DNA of 37,522 nucleotides from the IMG/VR virus record IMGVR_UViG_3300005288_000098, positions 1-37,522 of that record; one strand, written 5' to 3'. This DNA is from a virus. The number at the start of each line of letters is the position of its first letter. Position 1 is the first letter of the stretch. Shown here piece after piece: positions 22,991-28,689 of the stretch. The position numbers were made by a program, and so were the translations under genes. The notes beneath the pieces were generated by a model. It did no database searches. It was not told the DNA's origin and worked only from the letters and a program-made list of their open reading frames with translations.

Positions 22991-23665
22991 TCAAAACTCA
23001 AATAAAAAAGCCGCTTGTTCGGCGGCTCGTTTGTCGATCTTGGTGATGGGTTGCATTCCCCACTGTTCGGCCATCGCGGCGGCAATGCCCGCGTAGGTGG
23101 TGCTTCGCAGCTTCCACCTGTCCGCGCTGGGCGGCAGCTTGTTCTGCCCGCTGTCGGTCTGGTTGCTCCAGCGCTCGACCAGCTTGCCGTTGTGCTGCAC
23201 CCATCGGCCGGGAAACCGGTTTGTCGGGGTCAGCGGCTTCAATCCCTTGAGCCAGAGGCAGGTAGCCTTGCTGGCGTCGTTGCCGAAGTCATACGGCTGG
23301 ATCGTCTGGTCGGGCTTGCGAATCTGAGAACTGATGCAGCCAACCGGGTTCTCCAGTGCGATCATGGGAACGGGCAGGGCAAGCAGCAGCCGGATGAAGT
23401 CCAGCGCGTCGGCCGTCATCTGCGCACGCTCCGGCCGGCGCTTGTTCCAGTGCAGGCCCGCGCTTGTCAGGTAGGTGCATGGCGGGTGGGCAATCATCAA
23501 ATCCCAGCCCTCGCCCATCACATCGCGCACATCGCCCTGATAGTGCGGGCCGGGCGAGTCCGTGGGCAACAGGTCGCAGCTCATGGCGTCATGGCCGAGG
23601 GCTGCAAAGGCGTTGCGCACGGTGCCGCTGTATTCGCAGGCCACCAAAATTCTGAGCTTTTTCAC
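22991..23665 (-). CDS. Dcm-like DNA cytosine methyltransferase family protein
   Basis: 224 residues; its ATG overlaps the upstream stop (ATGA). The N-terminus ILVACEYSGTVRNAFAALGH is the SAM-binding motif I. PPCTYLTSAG at 61-70 contains the PC nucleophile loop (C63), and IALENPVG (103-109) is the ENV-like motif VI with Pro instead of Val. The later target-recognition region is short. No cognate restriction enzyme is present, so self-protection against host restriction is the likely job. The last codons (RAAEQAAFLFE) double as an intrinsic terminator. Confidence 0.82.
   Translation of the reverse strand: MKKLRILVACEYSGTVRNAFAALGHDAMSCDLLPTDSPGPHYQGDVRDVMGEGWDLMIAHPPCTYLTSAGLHWNKRRPERAQMTADALDFIRLLLALPVPMIALENPVGCISSQIRKPDQTIQPYDFGNDASKATCLWLKGLKPLTPTNRFPGRWVQHNGKLVERWSNQTDSGQNKLPPSADRWKLRSTTYAGIAAAMAEQWGMQPITKIDKRAAEQAAFLFEF
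23003..23027 (-). terminator. Leftward intrinsic terminator embedded in the methyltransferase 3' end
   Basis: Minus-strand stem AGCCGC/GCGGCT with loop CGAACAA, followed by TTTTTATT. The hairpin and T-run are codons of the methyltransferase C-terminus, with its stop codon just after. Confidence 0.7.
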
Positions 23666-23856
23666 TTTGCAGCAGCCAGCTTCTCGAGCTTTTCAGCCGC
23701 CGCTGCATGTTCAGCAGCGGTGTAGCCGCGCACCTTCTTGCCGGTCTTTTCAGCCTTCTCGGCCAGCTTGCGGAGGTCGGCGGCGTTGCGGGCGTACTGT
23801 GCGGACAGCTGCTCGGGCGTGCATTTGAAGCGCGCTGCGATTTCTGTTTTTGTCAT
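23662..23856 (-). CDS. Small Lys/Ala-rich coiled-coil protein
   Basis: 64 residues; CGGAG precedes ATG 23856. The N-terminus TKTEIAARFKCTPEQLSAQY looks like a short helix-turn-helix-like pair. The rest is highly charged helix (NAADLRKLAEKAEKTGKKVR ... AAEHAAAAEKLEKLAAAK). It is the first conventional gene of the leftward operon after the leader, and its stop overlaps the methyltransferase start. Function unknown. Confidence 0.65.
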   Translation of the reverse strand: MTKTEIAARFKCTPEQLSAQYARNAADLRKLAEKAEKTGKKVRGYTAAEHAAAAEKLEKLAAAK

Positions 23857-23879
23857 CTCAATCTCCGGTTGTTAAAAGC

Positions 23880-23900
23880 AAAAAGCTCTCGTTAGAAAGC
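23880..23900 (-). terminator. Leader terminator in the left operon
   Basis: Minus-strand hairpin GCTTTC-TAAC-GAGAGC (one G-T wobble), followed by TTTTTGCTTTT. It sits between the candidate N-like peptide and the first conventional gene, the position of an early terminator in lambdoid left operons. Confidence 0.6.
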
Positions 23901-24003
23901 GCTTTGCTTTGCCGACATTGCCGCTGTCGGTGGGCGAAGCTGTTCAGTCCGGGAAGCATCCCGTCGCTGCCAGTTGTTGCTGGACGCGCGTCACCTTTCT
24001 TGT

Positions 24004-24126
24004 TCAGCCGGTGGACAGTGGAGCTGGGCGTCTTCCTTGCGGTGCGCCTGGGGTATCCGGTAGTTTGTTAAAAATCCTGTCGGCTACACGTCGATCCGCT
24101 TTGCCCTTGCTCCGTTTCCGGTGCAT
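24004..24126 (-). CDS. 40-residue Arg/Lys-rich peptide, first ORF from P_L, probably leaderless
   Basis: ATG 24126 begins six bases after the TATAAT of the left promoter, so transcription is expected to start at or within a base or two of the start codon. The peptide begins MHRKRSKGKADRRVADRIFN, an arginine-rich segment, and continues with a Pro-rich tail (PDTPGAPQGRRPAPLSTG). No ribosome site exists. Its position as first gene of the left operon, its basic composition and the terminators downstream recall N-type antiterminators, which use an Arg-rich helix to bind boxB RNA. It is shorter than lambda N (about 107), and no sequence identity is claimed. Confidence 0.45.
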   Translation of the reverse strand: MHRKRSKGKADRRVADRIFNKLPDTPGAPQGRRPAPLSTG

Positions 24127-24132
24127 GGCTAG

Positions 24133-24161
24133 ATTATAAGCAGACTTATAACTATGCGCAA
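24133..24161 (-). promoter_or_regulatory. Left early promoter P_L
   Basis: Minus strand: TTGCGC (24161-24156), exactly 17-bp spacer, TATAAT (24138-24133). Six bases then precede ATG 24126. An 18-bp palindrome covers the -10 and spacer, and an operator overlaps the -35. It drives the whole leftward accessory operon. Confidence 0.75.
24134..24151. promoter_or_regulatory. 18-bp perfect palindrome in P_L
   Basis: TTATAAGCAGACTTATAA: two 7-bp inverted arms around CAGA, covering most of the -10 and part of the spacer. It differs from the AACAR-N5-YTGTT operators and may bind another protein, such as the Cro-like protein, or simply reflect AT-rich promoter sequence. Confidence 0.45.
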
Positions 24162-24174
24162 CAAATCGGCTGTT
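24160..24174. promoter_or_regulatory. Operator O_L1
   Basis: AACAA-ATCGG-CTGTT, the same as the O_R2 site in all ten arm positions. It overlaps the -35 of P_L, so a bound repressor would block RNA polymerase. Confidence 0.6.
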
Positions 24175-24191
24175 ATTTTTTGATAAATCTT

Positions 24192-24206
24192 TACAGAAAG
24201 AATGTT
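24192..24206. promoter_or_regulatory. Operator O_L2 (weaker match)
   Basis: TACAG-AAAGA-ATGTT matches the AACAR-N5-YTGTT consensus at eight of ten arm positions. Its centre is 32 bp, about three helical turns, from O_L1. It could support cooperative binding. Confidence 0.35.
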
Positions 24207-24233
24207 TCAAGCCGTTTCCCGTTGGGCTGGGAC

Positions 24234-24261
24234 GGAAAAAAGCCGCCTCTGATGGGCGGCT
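24234..24261 (-). terminator. Terminator after the repressor gene
   Basis: Minus-strand stem AGCCGCC/GGCGGCT with loop CATCAGA, followed by TTTTTCC. It ends the repressor transcript before P_L, isolating repressor expression from the left operon. Confidence 0.78.
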
Positions 24262-24296
24262 ATCGAGTGGGCGGGCAGCCCTTCTTCTTTTGTCTC

Positions 24297-24761
24297 TTAT
24301 TGGAAGAGAAAGGGTTGCCTTTGGCGCGGCTCGGGCAGGCGCATGAGATAGCTGATGTCGGGCAGGATTGAATCCGCCTGATCGGGGTCGTCAATCAGGC
24401 TTTGCAGTAGCGACCCGACCGCCTTGCGCTTCGATGGATTCAGCGGCGCCAGCAGTTCGGCCAGCATGTGTATCACGCTTGGCGGACTGGCATCTTCCGT
24501 GCATGGCCGCTCAGTGATGGCCGGCGCACCTTCCACATTCTTGAACATGTCGCCTTTTCCGCTGCTGAGCCAGTCCGGGTCCACGCCGGTTGCCCTGGCG
24601 ATTTTCACCGTCAGCATCGAAGCGCCAGCCTCGCGCTCGGCCTCGGAGATATTGGCCTGGGTGCAGCCGACAGCCGCCGCCAGCGCTGCTTGTGTCATGT
24701 TCGCAGACTTCCGGGCGCGCAAGACTCGCAAGCCGAAAGCGGTTCTGGGTGTTTTGGTCAT
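24297..24761 (-). CDS. cI: CI-like XRE-family repressor without peptidase domain
   Basis: 154 residues. Residues about 8-62 are a Xre/Cro-type HTH domain (LRVLRARKSANMTQAALAAA, VGCTQANISEAEREAGASML). The C-terminal half (IHMLAELLAPLNPSKRKAVG...) is helical and lacks the LexA/S24 Ala-Gly site and Ser-Lys dyad, so RecA-dependent self-cleavage is not expected. Induction would need another route. It is divergent from the Cro-like gene, with three operator-like sites between. No ribosome site is visible before the ATG, and a weak TAATAC lies about nine bases upstream, so the message may be leaderless or nearly so. Confidence 0.85.
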   Translation of the reverse strand: MTKTPRTAFGLRVLRARKSANMTQAALAAAVGCTQANISEAEREAGASMLTVKIARATGVDPDWLSSGKGDMFKNVEGAPAITERPCTEDASPPSVIHMLAELLAPLNPSKRKAVGSLLQSLIDDPDQADSILPDISYLMRLPEPRQRQPFLFQ

Positions 24762-24766
24762 GGCGT

Positions 24767-24821
24767 CACAGTATTATTTTTAAGAACAAGTTGACTGTTT
24801 TTTTTGAACAAGCCCGCTGAT
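24767..24821. promoter_or_regulatory. Right operator region: O_R3, O_R2, O_R1
   Basis: Three sites fit AACAR-N5-YTGTT or its reverse. O_R3 at 24767-24781 is CACAG-TATTA-TTTTT (8/10, next to the cI start). O_R2 at 24785-24799 is AACAA-GTTGA-CTGTT (10/10). O_R1 at 24807-24821 is AACAA-GCCCG-CTGAT (9/10, overlapping the P_R -10). Spacing between O_R2 and O_R1 is 22 bp, about two helical turns. Confidence 0.6.
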
Positions 24822-24826
24822 ATAAT
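24818..24826 (+). promoter_or_regulatory. Right early promoter P_R (extended -10)
   Basis: TGATATAAT is a perfect TATAAT with the TGN extension. No good -35 lies at 17 bp (a T-run instead); TTGACT at 24791 is too far at 24 bp. The ATG of the Cro-like gene begins six bases after the hexamer. Confidence 0.7.
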
Positions 24827-24832
24827 GCGGCC

Positions 24833-25051
24833 ATGACCCACAAGATCAACTGGCAAACCACTGTTTTGGACCTCAAATCCAGCGGCTGGACTGAAACCAA
24901 ACTCGCCGCGCTCTGCGGCTGCACGCAAGCCAATATCAACCTCATGGCCCAGGGGCTGAGTAAAAACCCCCGGTACAGCATCGGCGCGCCGCTCGTCGAG
25001 TTGCACAAATCCATGCTGGCTGTGCGCAGACGCACAAGCCAGGCCGCCTAG
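24833..25051 (+). CDS. cro: Cro-like HTH protein, predicted leaderless
   Basis: 72 residues. A short HTH lies at about 20-41 (TETKLAALCGCTQANINLMA), sharing CGCTQANI with VGCTQANI in the repressor, so the two may recognise related DNA. The gene is divergent from cI, first in the right operon, and its ATG is six bases after TATAAT with no ribosome site, hence probably translated from a leaderless message. By analogy it represses cI and later dampens early promoters. Confidence 0.78.
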   Translation: MTHKINWQTTVLDLKSSGWTETKLAALCGCTQANINLMAQGLSKNPRYSIGAPLVELHKSMLAVRRRTSQAA

Positions 25052-25085
25052 CACCGCATCCCCCACTGAAACCCAAGGATTTTTC

Positions 25086-25298
25086 ATGCCTTCATCTTGC
25101 CAGCCTGACACAGAAACACAACAAGCGTTAACAGAAAGTGACGAGTGTATCGGCGAGCCAGTTACCCACCTCAAGCTATCCACGGCCGAAATGTGCCGCC
25201 GCGCCCCGGACCTGTTCCGCAACTGCGAGCCGCCCGCCAAGCCATCGTTCACGCTGGACGATTGGGCTGCCCGGAATCCGGTAGCTGCAGCAGCATGA
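25086..25298 (+). CDS. Small hypothetical early protein
   Basis: 70 residues; AAGGA precedes ATG 25086. It starts PSSCQPDTETQQALTESDEC and has a central LSTAEMCRRAPDLFRNCEPP. The C-terminus is FTLDDWAARNPVAAA. Second gene of the right operon, where lambda has cII, but no HTH or cII-like feature is seen. The stop overlaps the next start. Confidence 0.6.
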   Translation: MPSSCQPDTETQQALTESDECIGEPVTHLKLSTAEMCRRAPDLFRNCEPPAKPSFTLDDWAARNPVAAAA

Positions 25299-25465
25299 CC
25301 GCCGCCCGCCACCCCCTCACAGCCGCCCAGCGCACGGCCCTGGTACTGCGCGACAACTCCCGCTCGCCCTTCTGCGTCGCCTTCAGCCGCAACACGCCCG
25401 GCATCAACACCGAGCCCAGGGCCGACAAGGACAAGACCCACGCGCTGAAGCGGGGAACGATTTAA
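25295..25465 (+). CDS. Small basic early protein
   Basis: 56 residues from the ATG overlapping the upstream stop (ATGA). Basic and Thr/Arg-rich (TAARHPLTAAQRTALVLRDN ... SPFCVAFSRNTPGINTEP). No family is recognised. Coupling and position in the right operon are the main support. Confidence 0.55.
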   Translation: MTAARHPLTAAQRTALVLRDNSRSPFCVAFSRNTPGINTEPRADKDKTHALKRGTI

Positions 25466-25479
25466 CCCAAAGGACTGAC

Positions 25480-25647
25480 ATGACCACTGTTTACACCCGC
25501 ATCAACGGAAAGCTGGCCGTTTTCCAAGCCGGTACGCATGACCACGCCCTCGCAATTCGGCGGGTACGCAAAGAGCTTGGCGATGTAGCGCTGAGCATGC
25601 AAGGCCGATGGAAGAACGGGCCGGTGCTGGCGCTGATCTCGAATTAA
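25480..25647 (+). CDS. Small hypothetical protein, 55 residues
   Basis: ATG 25480 is preceded by AAAGGA with six bases spacing. The peptide starts MTTVYTRINGKLAVFQAGTH and has DHALAIRRVRKELGD and LSMQGRWKNGPVLALIS: strand-helix-strand, basic overall. No family is recognised. A strong ribosome site supports real expression. Confidence 0.6.
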   Translation: MTTVYTRINGKLAVFQAGTHDHALAIRRVRKELGDVALSMQGRWKNGPVLALISN

Positions 25648-25683
25648 AGCGAATGGGCGGCGCTTTTTATCCGCCCAGACATG

Positions 25684-25708
25684 AAAAAGCCCAGTAACGA
25701 GCTGGGCT
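25684..25708 (-). terminator. Minus-oriented intrinsic terminator inside the rightward operon
   Basis: AGCCCAG (25688-25694) and CTGGGCT (25702-25708) form a 7-bp stem with a 7-base loop. The T-run (TTTTCA) is on the minus strand, so it would stop leftward transcription, opposite to the genes around it. It may block antisense transcripts heading towards the switch. Confidence 0.55.
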
Positions 25709-25735
25709 GATTCGATTCTCAAGGAAACCTGAAAA

Positions 25736-26020
25736 ATGAACCTCGCAATTTTACCCGGCAACTCCCAAGTTGTCACCATGCCGAGTCCGCAAATTGCGGA
25801 ATTGACCCCGAAAAGCCTCCTTCTTCTCGCGGCATCTCATGAATCCCGAATCGAGCACATGGGGTTTTGCATGGCCGCCGCGCATGAGCGCTACGTGGCC
25901 ACCGGCTGCTTTGATGCGCGCGGCGAGGCCGACGGCCACCGGATGGCGATGGAGCGCGCCATTGCTGCGCGTAGCCCGGCCGTGGTGGCATTCATGGAAG
26001 CAGAGCGAGGTCTGTCATGA
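25736..26020 (+). CDS. Hypothetical helical early protein
   Basis: 94 residues; AAGGAAA lies about ten bases before ATG 25736. Residues 20-94 are helical (LTPKSLLLLAASHESRIEHM, MAAAHERYVATGCFDARGEA, AMERAIAARSPAVVAFMEAE). It directly precedes and overlaps the O-like initiator, so it may be part of the replication unit. No family is recognised. Confidence 0.65.
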   Translation: MNLAILPGNSQVVTMPSPQIAELTPKSLLLLAASHESRIEHMGFCMAAAHERYVATGCFDARGEADGHRMAMERAIAARSPAVVAFMEAERGLS

Positions 26021-26823
26021 GCAAGATGCCTTGGTTCCGTATGTACACGGATTTCCTCAACGATCCAAAGATGATCTCGCTGGCATTTGAGGACCAGCGC
26101 CACTTTATCGGCATCCTGGCGCTCAAGTCGGATGGTGCGATTGACGATGCGGCCGATGAAAACTTGCTGAATCGCATCGTGGCCCAACGTCTTTGGATTG
26201 ACCACGGCGTCATTCGTGACGTGAAAAAGCGGCTCAAGGATGCCGGTTTGATTGAGGCTGACTGGCAGCCTGTCGCATGGAATAAGCGCCAGTTTGTCTC
26301 TGATCGGGATGGCACCGCAGCAGAGCGCAAGCGCCGCGAAAGAGCGGCTAAGGCGGCGTCAGGCAATGTCACAGACCTGTCACGCGTGACGTACCGTGAC
26401 AGTCACAAACTTGTCACGCGGCTAGATACAGAAGCAGAGACAGATAAGAGAGAAGCTAAAGCTTCTGTCAGCAGGACAAGCCTGCCGACCTGCCCGACGC
26501 AGTTAATCGTTGATCTGTACCTGGAAATCCTGCCGGAACTTCCAGCCGTTCGGCTGTTGGGCGGCACTCGCCAGAAAGCAATCTCCGGGTTCTGGAGATT
26601 CGTGCTGACCTCCAAGCGCTCGGACGGCACTGCCCGCGCAACAGATGCGGAGTCGGCGCTTGTTTGGGTCCGTGGCTACTTCGAGCGCGCCCGTGGTAAC
26701 GATTTCCTCATGGGCCGGGGCGCCAAAGCTACAGGGCACGAAAACTGGACCTGTGACATTGATTTCCTCATGTCCGACAAGGGCCGCAAGCAAGTCATCG
26801 AAAAAACCAAGGACGCAGCATGA
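26017..26823 (+). CDS. Replication initiator, lambda O-like by position
   Basis: 268 residues; ATGA overlap on both sides. The N-terminal 95 residues (WFRMYTDFLNDPKMISLAFE, ILALKSDGAIDDAADENLLN, VKKRLKDAGLIEADWQPVAW) form a winged-helix-type domain of phage replication proteins. A charged linker (TAAERKRRERAAKAAS and onward to about residue 155) is encoded by the iteron-rich origin. The C-terminal domain (TRQKAISGFWRFVLTSKRSD ... ENWTCDIDFLMSDKGRKQVI) resembles those of replisome-organiser proteins that load DnaB. The next gene is a DnaB helicase, which supports the role. Confidence 0.82.
   Translation: MSKMPWFRMYTDFLNDPKMISLAFEDQRHFIGILALKSDGAIDDAADENLLNRIVAQRLWIDHGVIRDVKKRLKDAGLIEADWQPVAWNKRQFVSDRDGTAAERKRRERAAKAASGNVTDLSRVTYRDSHKLVTRLDTEAETDKREAKASVSRTSLPTCPTQLIVDLYLEILPELPAVRLLGGTRQKAISGFWRFVLTSKRSDGTARATDAESALVWVRGYFERARGNDFLMGRGAKATGHENWTCDIDFLMSDKGRKQVIEKTKDAA
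26367..26417. other. Putative replication origin: GTCAC iterons inside the initiator gene
   Basis: Six copies of GTCAC or its complement GTGAC occur within 50 bp (26368, 26379, 26386, 26396, 26402, 26413), many 10-11 bp apart. They include the palindromes GTCACGCGTGAC (26379-26390) and GTGACAGTCAC (26396-26406). A lower-GC stretch rich in A and G follows (26421-26465). The layout mirrors the lambda origin within gene O. Confidence 0.65.
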
Positions 26824-28184
26824 ACGCCCCACTTGACGGATTCACCCTGGACGCCTTCGCCAGCCTGGAGGCGGAATCGGCCCTGATCGGCGCCCTGCTG
26901 CTGGATAACTCGGTCCTCGACCGCATCAGCGACAAGCTCAAGTCCGAACACTTCTCGGGCGGCGGCTTGCGCGAAATCTTCACCGAAGTCTCGCGCCAGA
27001 TCGTCACCGGTCAGGGTTGCGACATCCTGACCGTGTTCACGGCCATGGGCGGCGCGGTGACGCTGGCTCAACTGCAGCGGCTGGCGCAGTACATCCCCAG
27101 CGCCGCCAACATCCGGCGCTATGCCGAAATCATCATCGAGCGCAGCAAGAGCCGCGCCCTGATGGCGGTCAGTGGCGAATTGCAGGAACTGAGCCAGGAC
27201 CACACGCGCAGCATTGACGACCGCGTAGAGGCTGCGCAGGGCCAACTGGCAAAGCTGATTGACGATGCCCCGCGTGATGAGTTCGTCAGCGCCTTCGAGG
27301 GCATGACGCAACACACGCAAATCCTTGAGGACCGCGCCGCCGGCAACATGAAGGTCTGGCCGACCCGCTTGACGGACCTGGACGAATACCTGGAAGGCGG
27401 CCTGCGGCCGGGCGAGCTGGTCATCCTGGCTGCACGGCCCTCGATGGGCAAGACCGCGCTGGGCATGACCATGGGCCTGTCGATGGCCGAGGACTACAGC
27501 GTAGCCATGCTGAGCATGGAGATGCCGCACAACGAGGTCAGGGACCGCATGACCGCCATGCTGGGCAATGTGAGCCTGTCCAGCGTCAAGCGCCCCAGCA
27601 AAGGTGATGGCCTGGCATGGGATCGCGTGCTGGACGGCGTGGAGAAGTCCAAGCGCCTGAATTTCTACGTGTCCGACCAAGGCGGCCTGAACATCAACCA
27701 GGTGCGCAGCAAGGCCCGCAACATCAAGCGCCTGCACGGCCTGAACGTGTTGATCCTGGACTACATCGGCCTGATGACCGGCTTGGACGCCAAGCAGCAG
27801 CGCGCCTACCAGCTGGAGGAAATCAGCCGGGGCTTAAAAACGCTGGCGAAAGAGTTGGACATTGCTGTGGTCTGTCTCGCGCAGGTCAATCGGAAGGTGG
27901 AAGAACGTGCCGATGCAACCCCTTCGCTGTCCGACATTCGGGACTCGGGCGCCATCGAGCAGGACGCCGATGTGGTCATGTTCGTGCACCGCCCTATTCA
28001 GGCCAAACCGGACTTGGGCGACGAGTGGAAGCTTTATGCCAAGGTCAGCATTGCCAAAAACAGGCAGGGCCGGTGCGGCATGGTCAATCTGGCCTATATC
28101 GGCGAGCAGACGCGGTTTTCAGGCTGGTCAGGCCCGGCGCCGTCCAAGTCGTCGTACAGCACAGGAAGCAGGGCCGGCATATGA
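26820..28184 (+). CDS. dnaB: Replicative DNA helicase, DnaB family
   Basis: 454 residues. The N-terminal helical domain (SLEAESALIGALLLDNSVLD) is typical of DnaB. The C-terminal RecA fold has Walker A AARPSMGKT (204-212), Walker B VLILDYIGLM (310-319), and the DnaB signatures SLSDIRDSGAIEQDADVVMF and VSIAKNRQGRCG. It forms the hexameric helicase at the fork and is probably loaded by the O-like protein just upstream, so the phage does not need host DnaB. Confidence 0.95.
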   Translation: MNAPLDGFTLDAFASLEAESALIGALLLDNSVLDRISDKLKSEHFSGGGLREIFTEVSRQIVTGQGCDILTVFTAMGGAVTLAQLQRLAQYIPSAANIRRYAEIIIERSKSRALMAVSGELQELSQDHTRSIDDRVEAAQGQLAKLIDDAPRDEFVSAFEGMTQHTQILEDRAAGNMKVWPTRLTDLDEYLEGGLRPGELVILAARPSMGKTALGMTMGLSMAEDYSVAMLSMEMPHNEVRDRMTAMLGNVSLSSVKRPSKGDGLAWDRVLDGVEKSKRLNFYVSDQGGLNINQVRSKARNIKRLHGLNVLILDYIGLMTGLDAKQQRAYQLEEISRGLKTLAKELDIAVVCLAQVNRKVEERADATPSLSDIRDSGAIEQDADVVMFVHRPIQAKPDLGDEWKLYAKVSIAKNRQGRCGMVNLAYIGEQTRFSGWSGPAPSKSSYSTGSRAGI

Positions 28185-28498
28185 CCCGCCCAATCGGCCA
28201 GCGAATCATCCAAGCATGCGAAATCGTCGAGCGCTTCGGCGTGTGCGGCTCGCCCGACGTACAGCCCATCCTGGGCGTCGTCAGCACCAACACGATCAAA
28301 TACCTGTCGCGCGCCGTGGGCTACCGCCTGCTGACCGTGGACCGCACCTGCCGGCCGCATCAGTACCGGGTAGTGCCAGGCTGGCGCGAGAAGGTCAAGC
28401 CGATTCAGCGGGTCCAGCCTTATGTGGTGCGACCGGCGAAAGCGGGGCAGGCGACGCGCACGGCGCATTTGCAGGCGGTGTGGGGAGCCTGCGCATGA
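28181..28498 (+). CDS. Hypothetical winged-helix-like protein
   Basis: 105 residues; ATGA overlap with dnaB. Sequence RIIQACEIVERFGVCGSPDV, then VSTNTIKYLSRAVGYRLLTV and CRPHQYRVVPGWREK, suggests helix-helix-wing. A basic Val/Arg/Pro tail follows. It may bind DNA, but no family is recognised. Part of a coupled run of six genes after dnaB. Confidence 0.65.
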   Translation: MTRPIGQRIIQACEIVERFGVCGSPDVQPILGVVSTNTIKYLSRAVGYRLLTVDRTCRPHQYRVVPGWREKVKPIQRVQPYVVRPAKAGQATRTAHLQAVWGACA

Positions 28499-28689
28499 GC
28501 GCCGACCTCGCAACCCTGCACGCCCTCGCAACAACCCGCCGCGCGTCAGGCCAGCCCTGCAACCCATACCGCGATGGGGTGGAGGACGCGGATTGGTGGA
28601 CTGAGCAGGAAATCCAAGAGGCGCACCTGCTTGGCTTGCAAGCTGCATTGGCTGAAAAGCTGGCGGCTGTTTGCTGGGAGCCGGCGTGA
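28495..28689 (+). CDS. Small hypothetical protein
   Basis: 64 residues; ATGA overlap with the upstream stop. N-terminus SADLATLHALATTRRASGQP, then CNPYRDGVEDADWWTEQEIQ and a C-terminal amphipathic helix (AHLLGLQAALAEKLAAVC). The short DWWTEQE segment is typical of small phage proteins of the nin-like region. Function unknown. Confidence 0.62.
   Translation: MSADLATLHALATTRRASGQPCNPYRDGVEDADWWTEQEIQEAHLLGLQAALAEKLAAVCWEPA

Noticed and set aside
23895-23930. Possible nut-like site: boxA-like CGCTTTCTAAC and hairpin CCGACA-N7-TGTCGG on the minus strand
   Set aside because: boxA has two mismatches, the hairpin comes before rather than after it, and the boxA-like sequence is part of a terminator stem. 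Too weak to call without RNA-binding data.
24004-24210. Longer version of the left-operon basic peptide starting at 24210
   Set aside because: The upstream extension crosses the promoter (-35 and -10) and cannot be on the P_L transcript. Only the part from ATG 24126 was kept.
24791-24826. TTGACT at 24791 as the -35 of P_R
   Set aside because: The spacer to TATAAT would be 24 bp. The extended -10 (TGATATAAT) explains promoter activity better.
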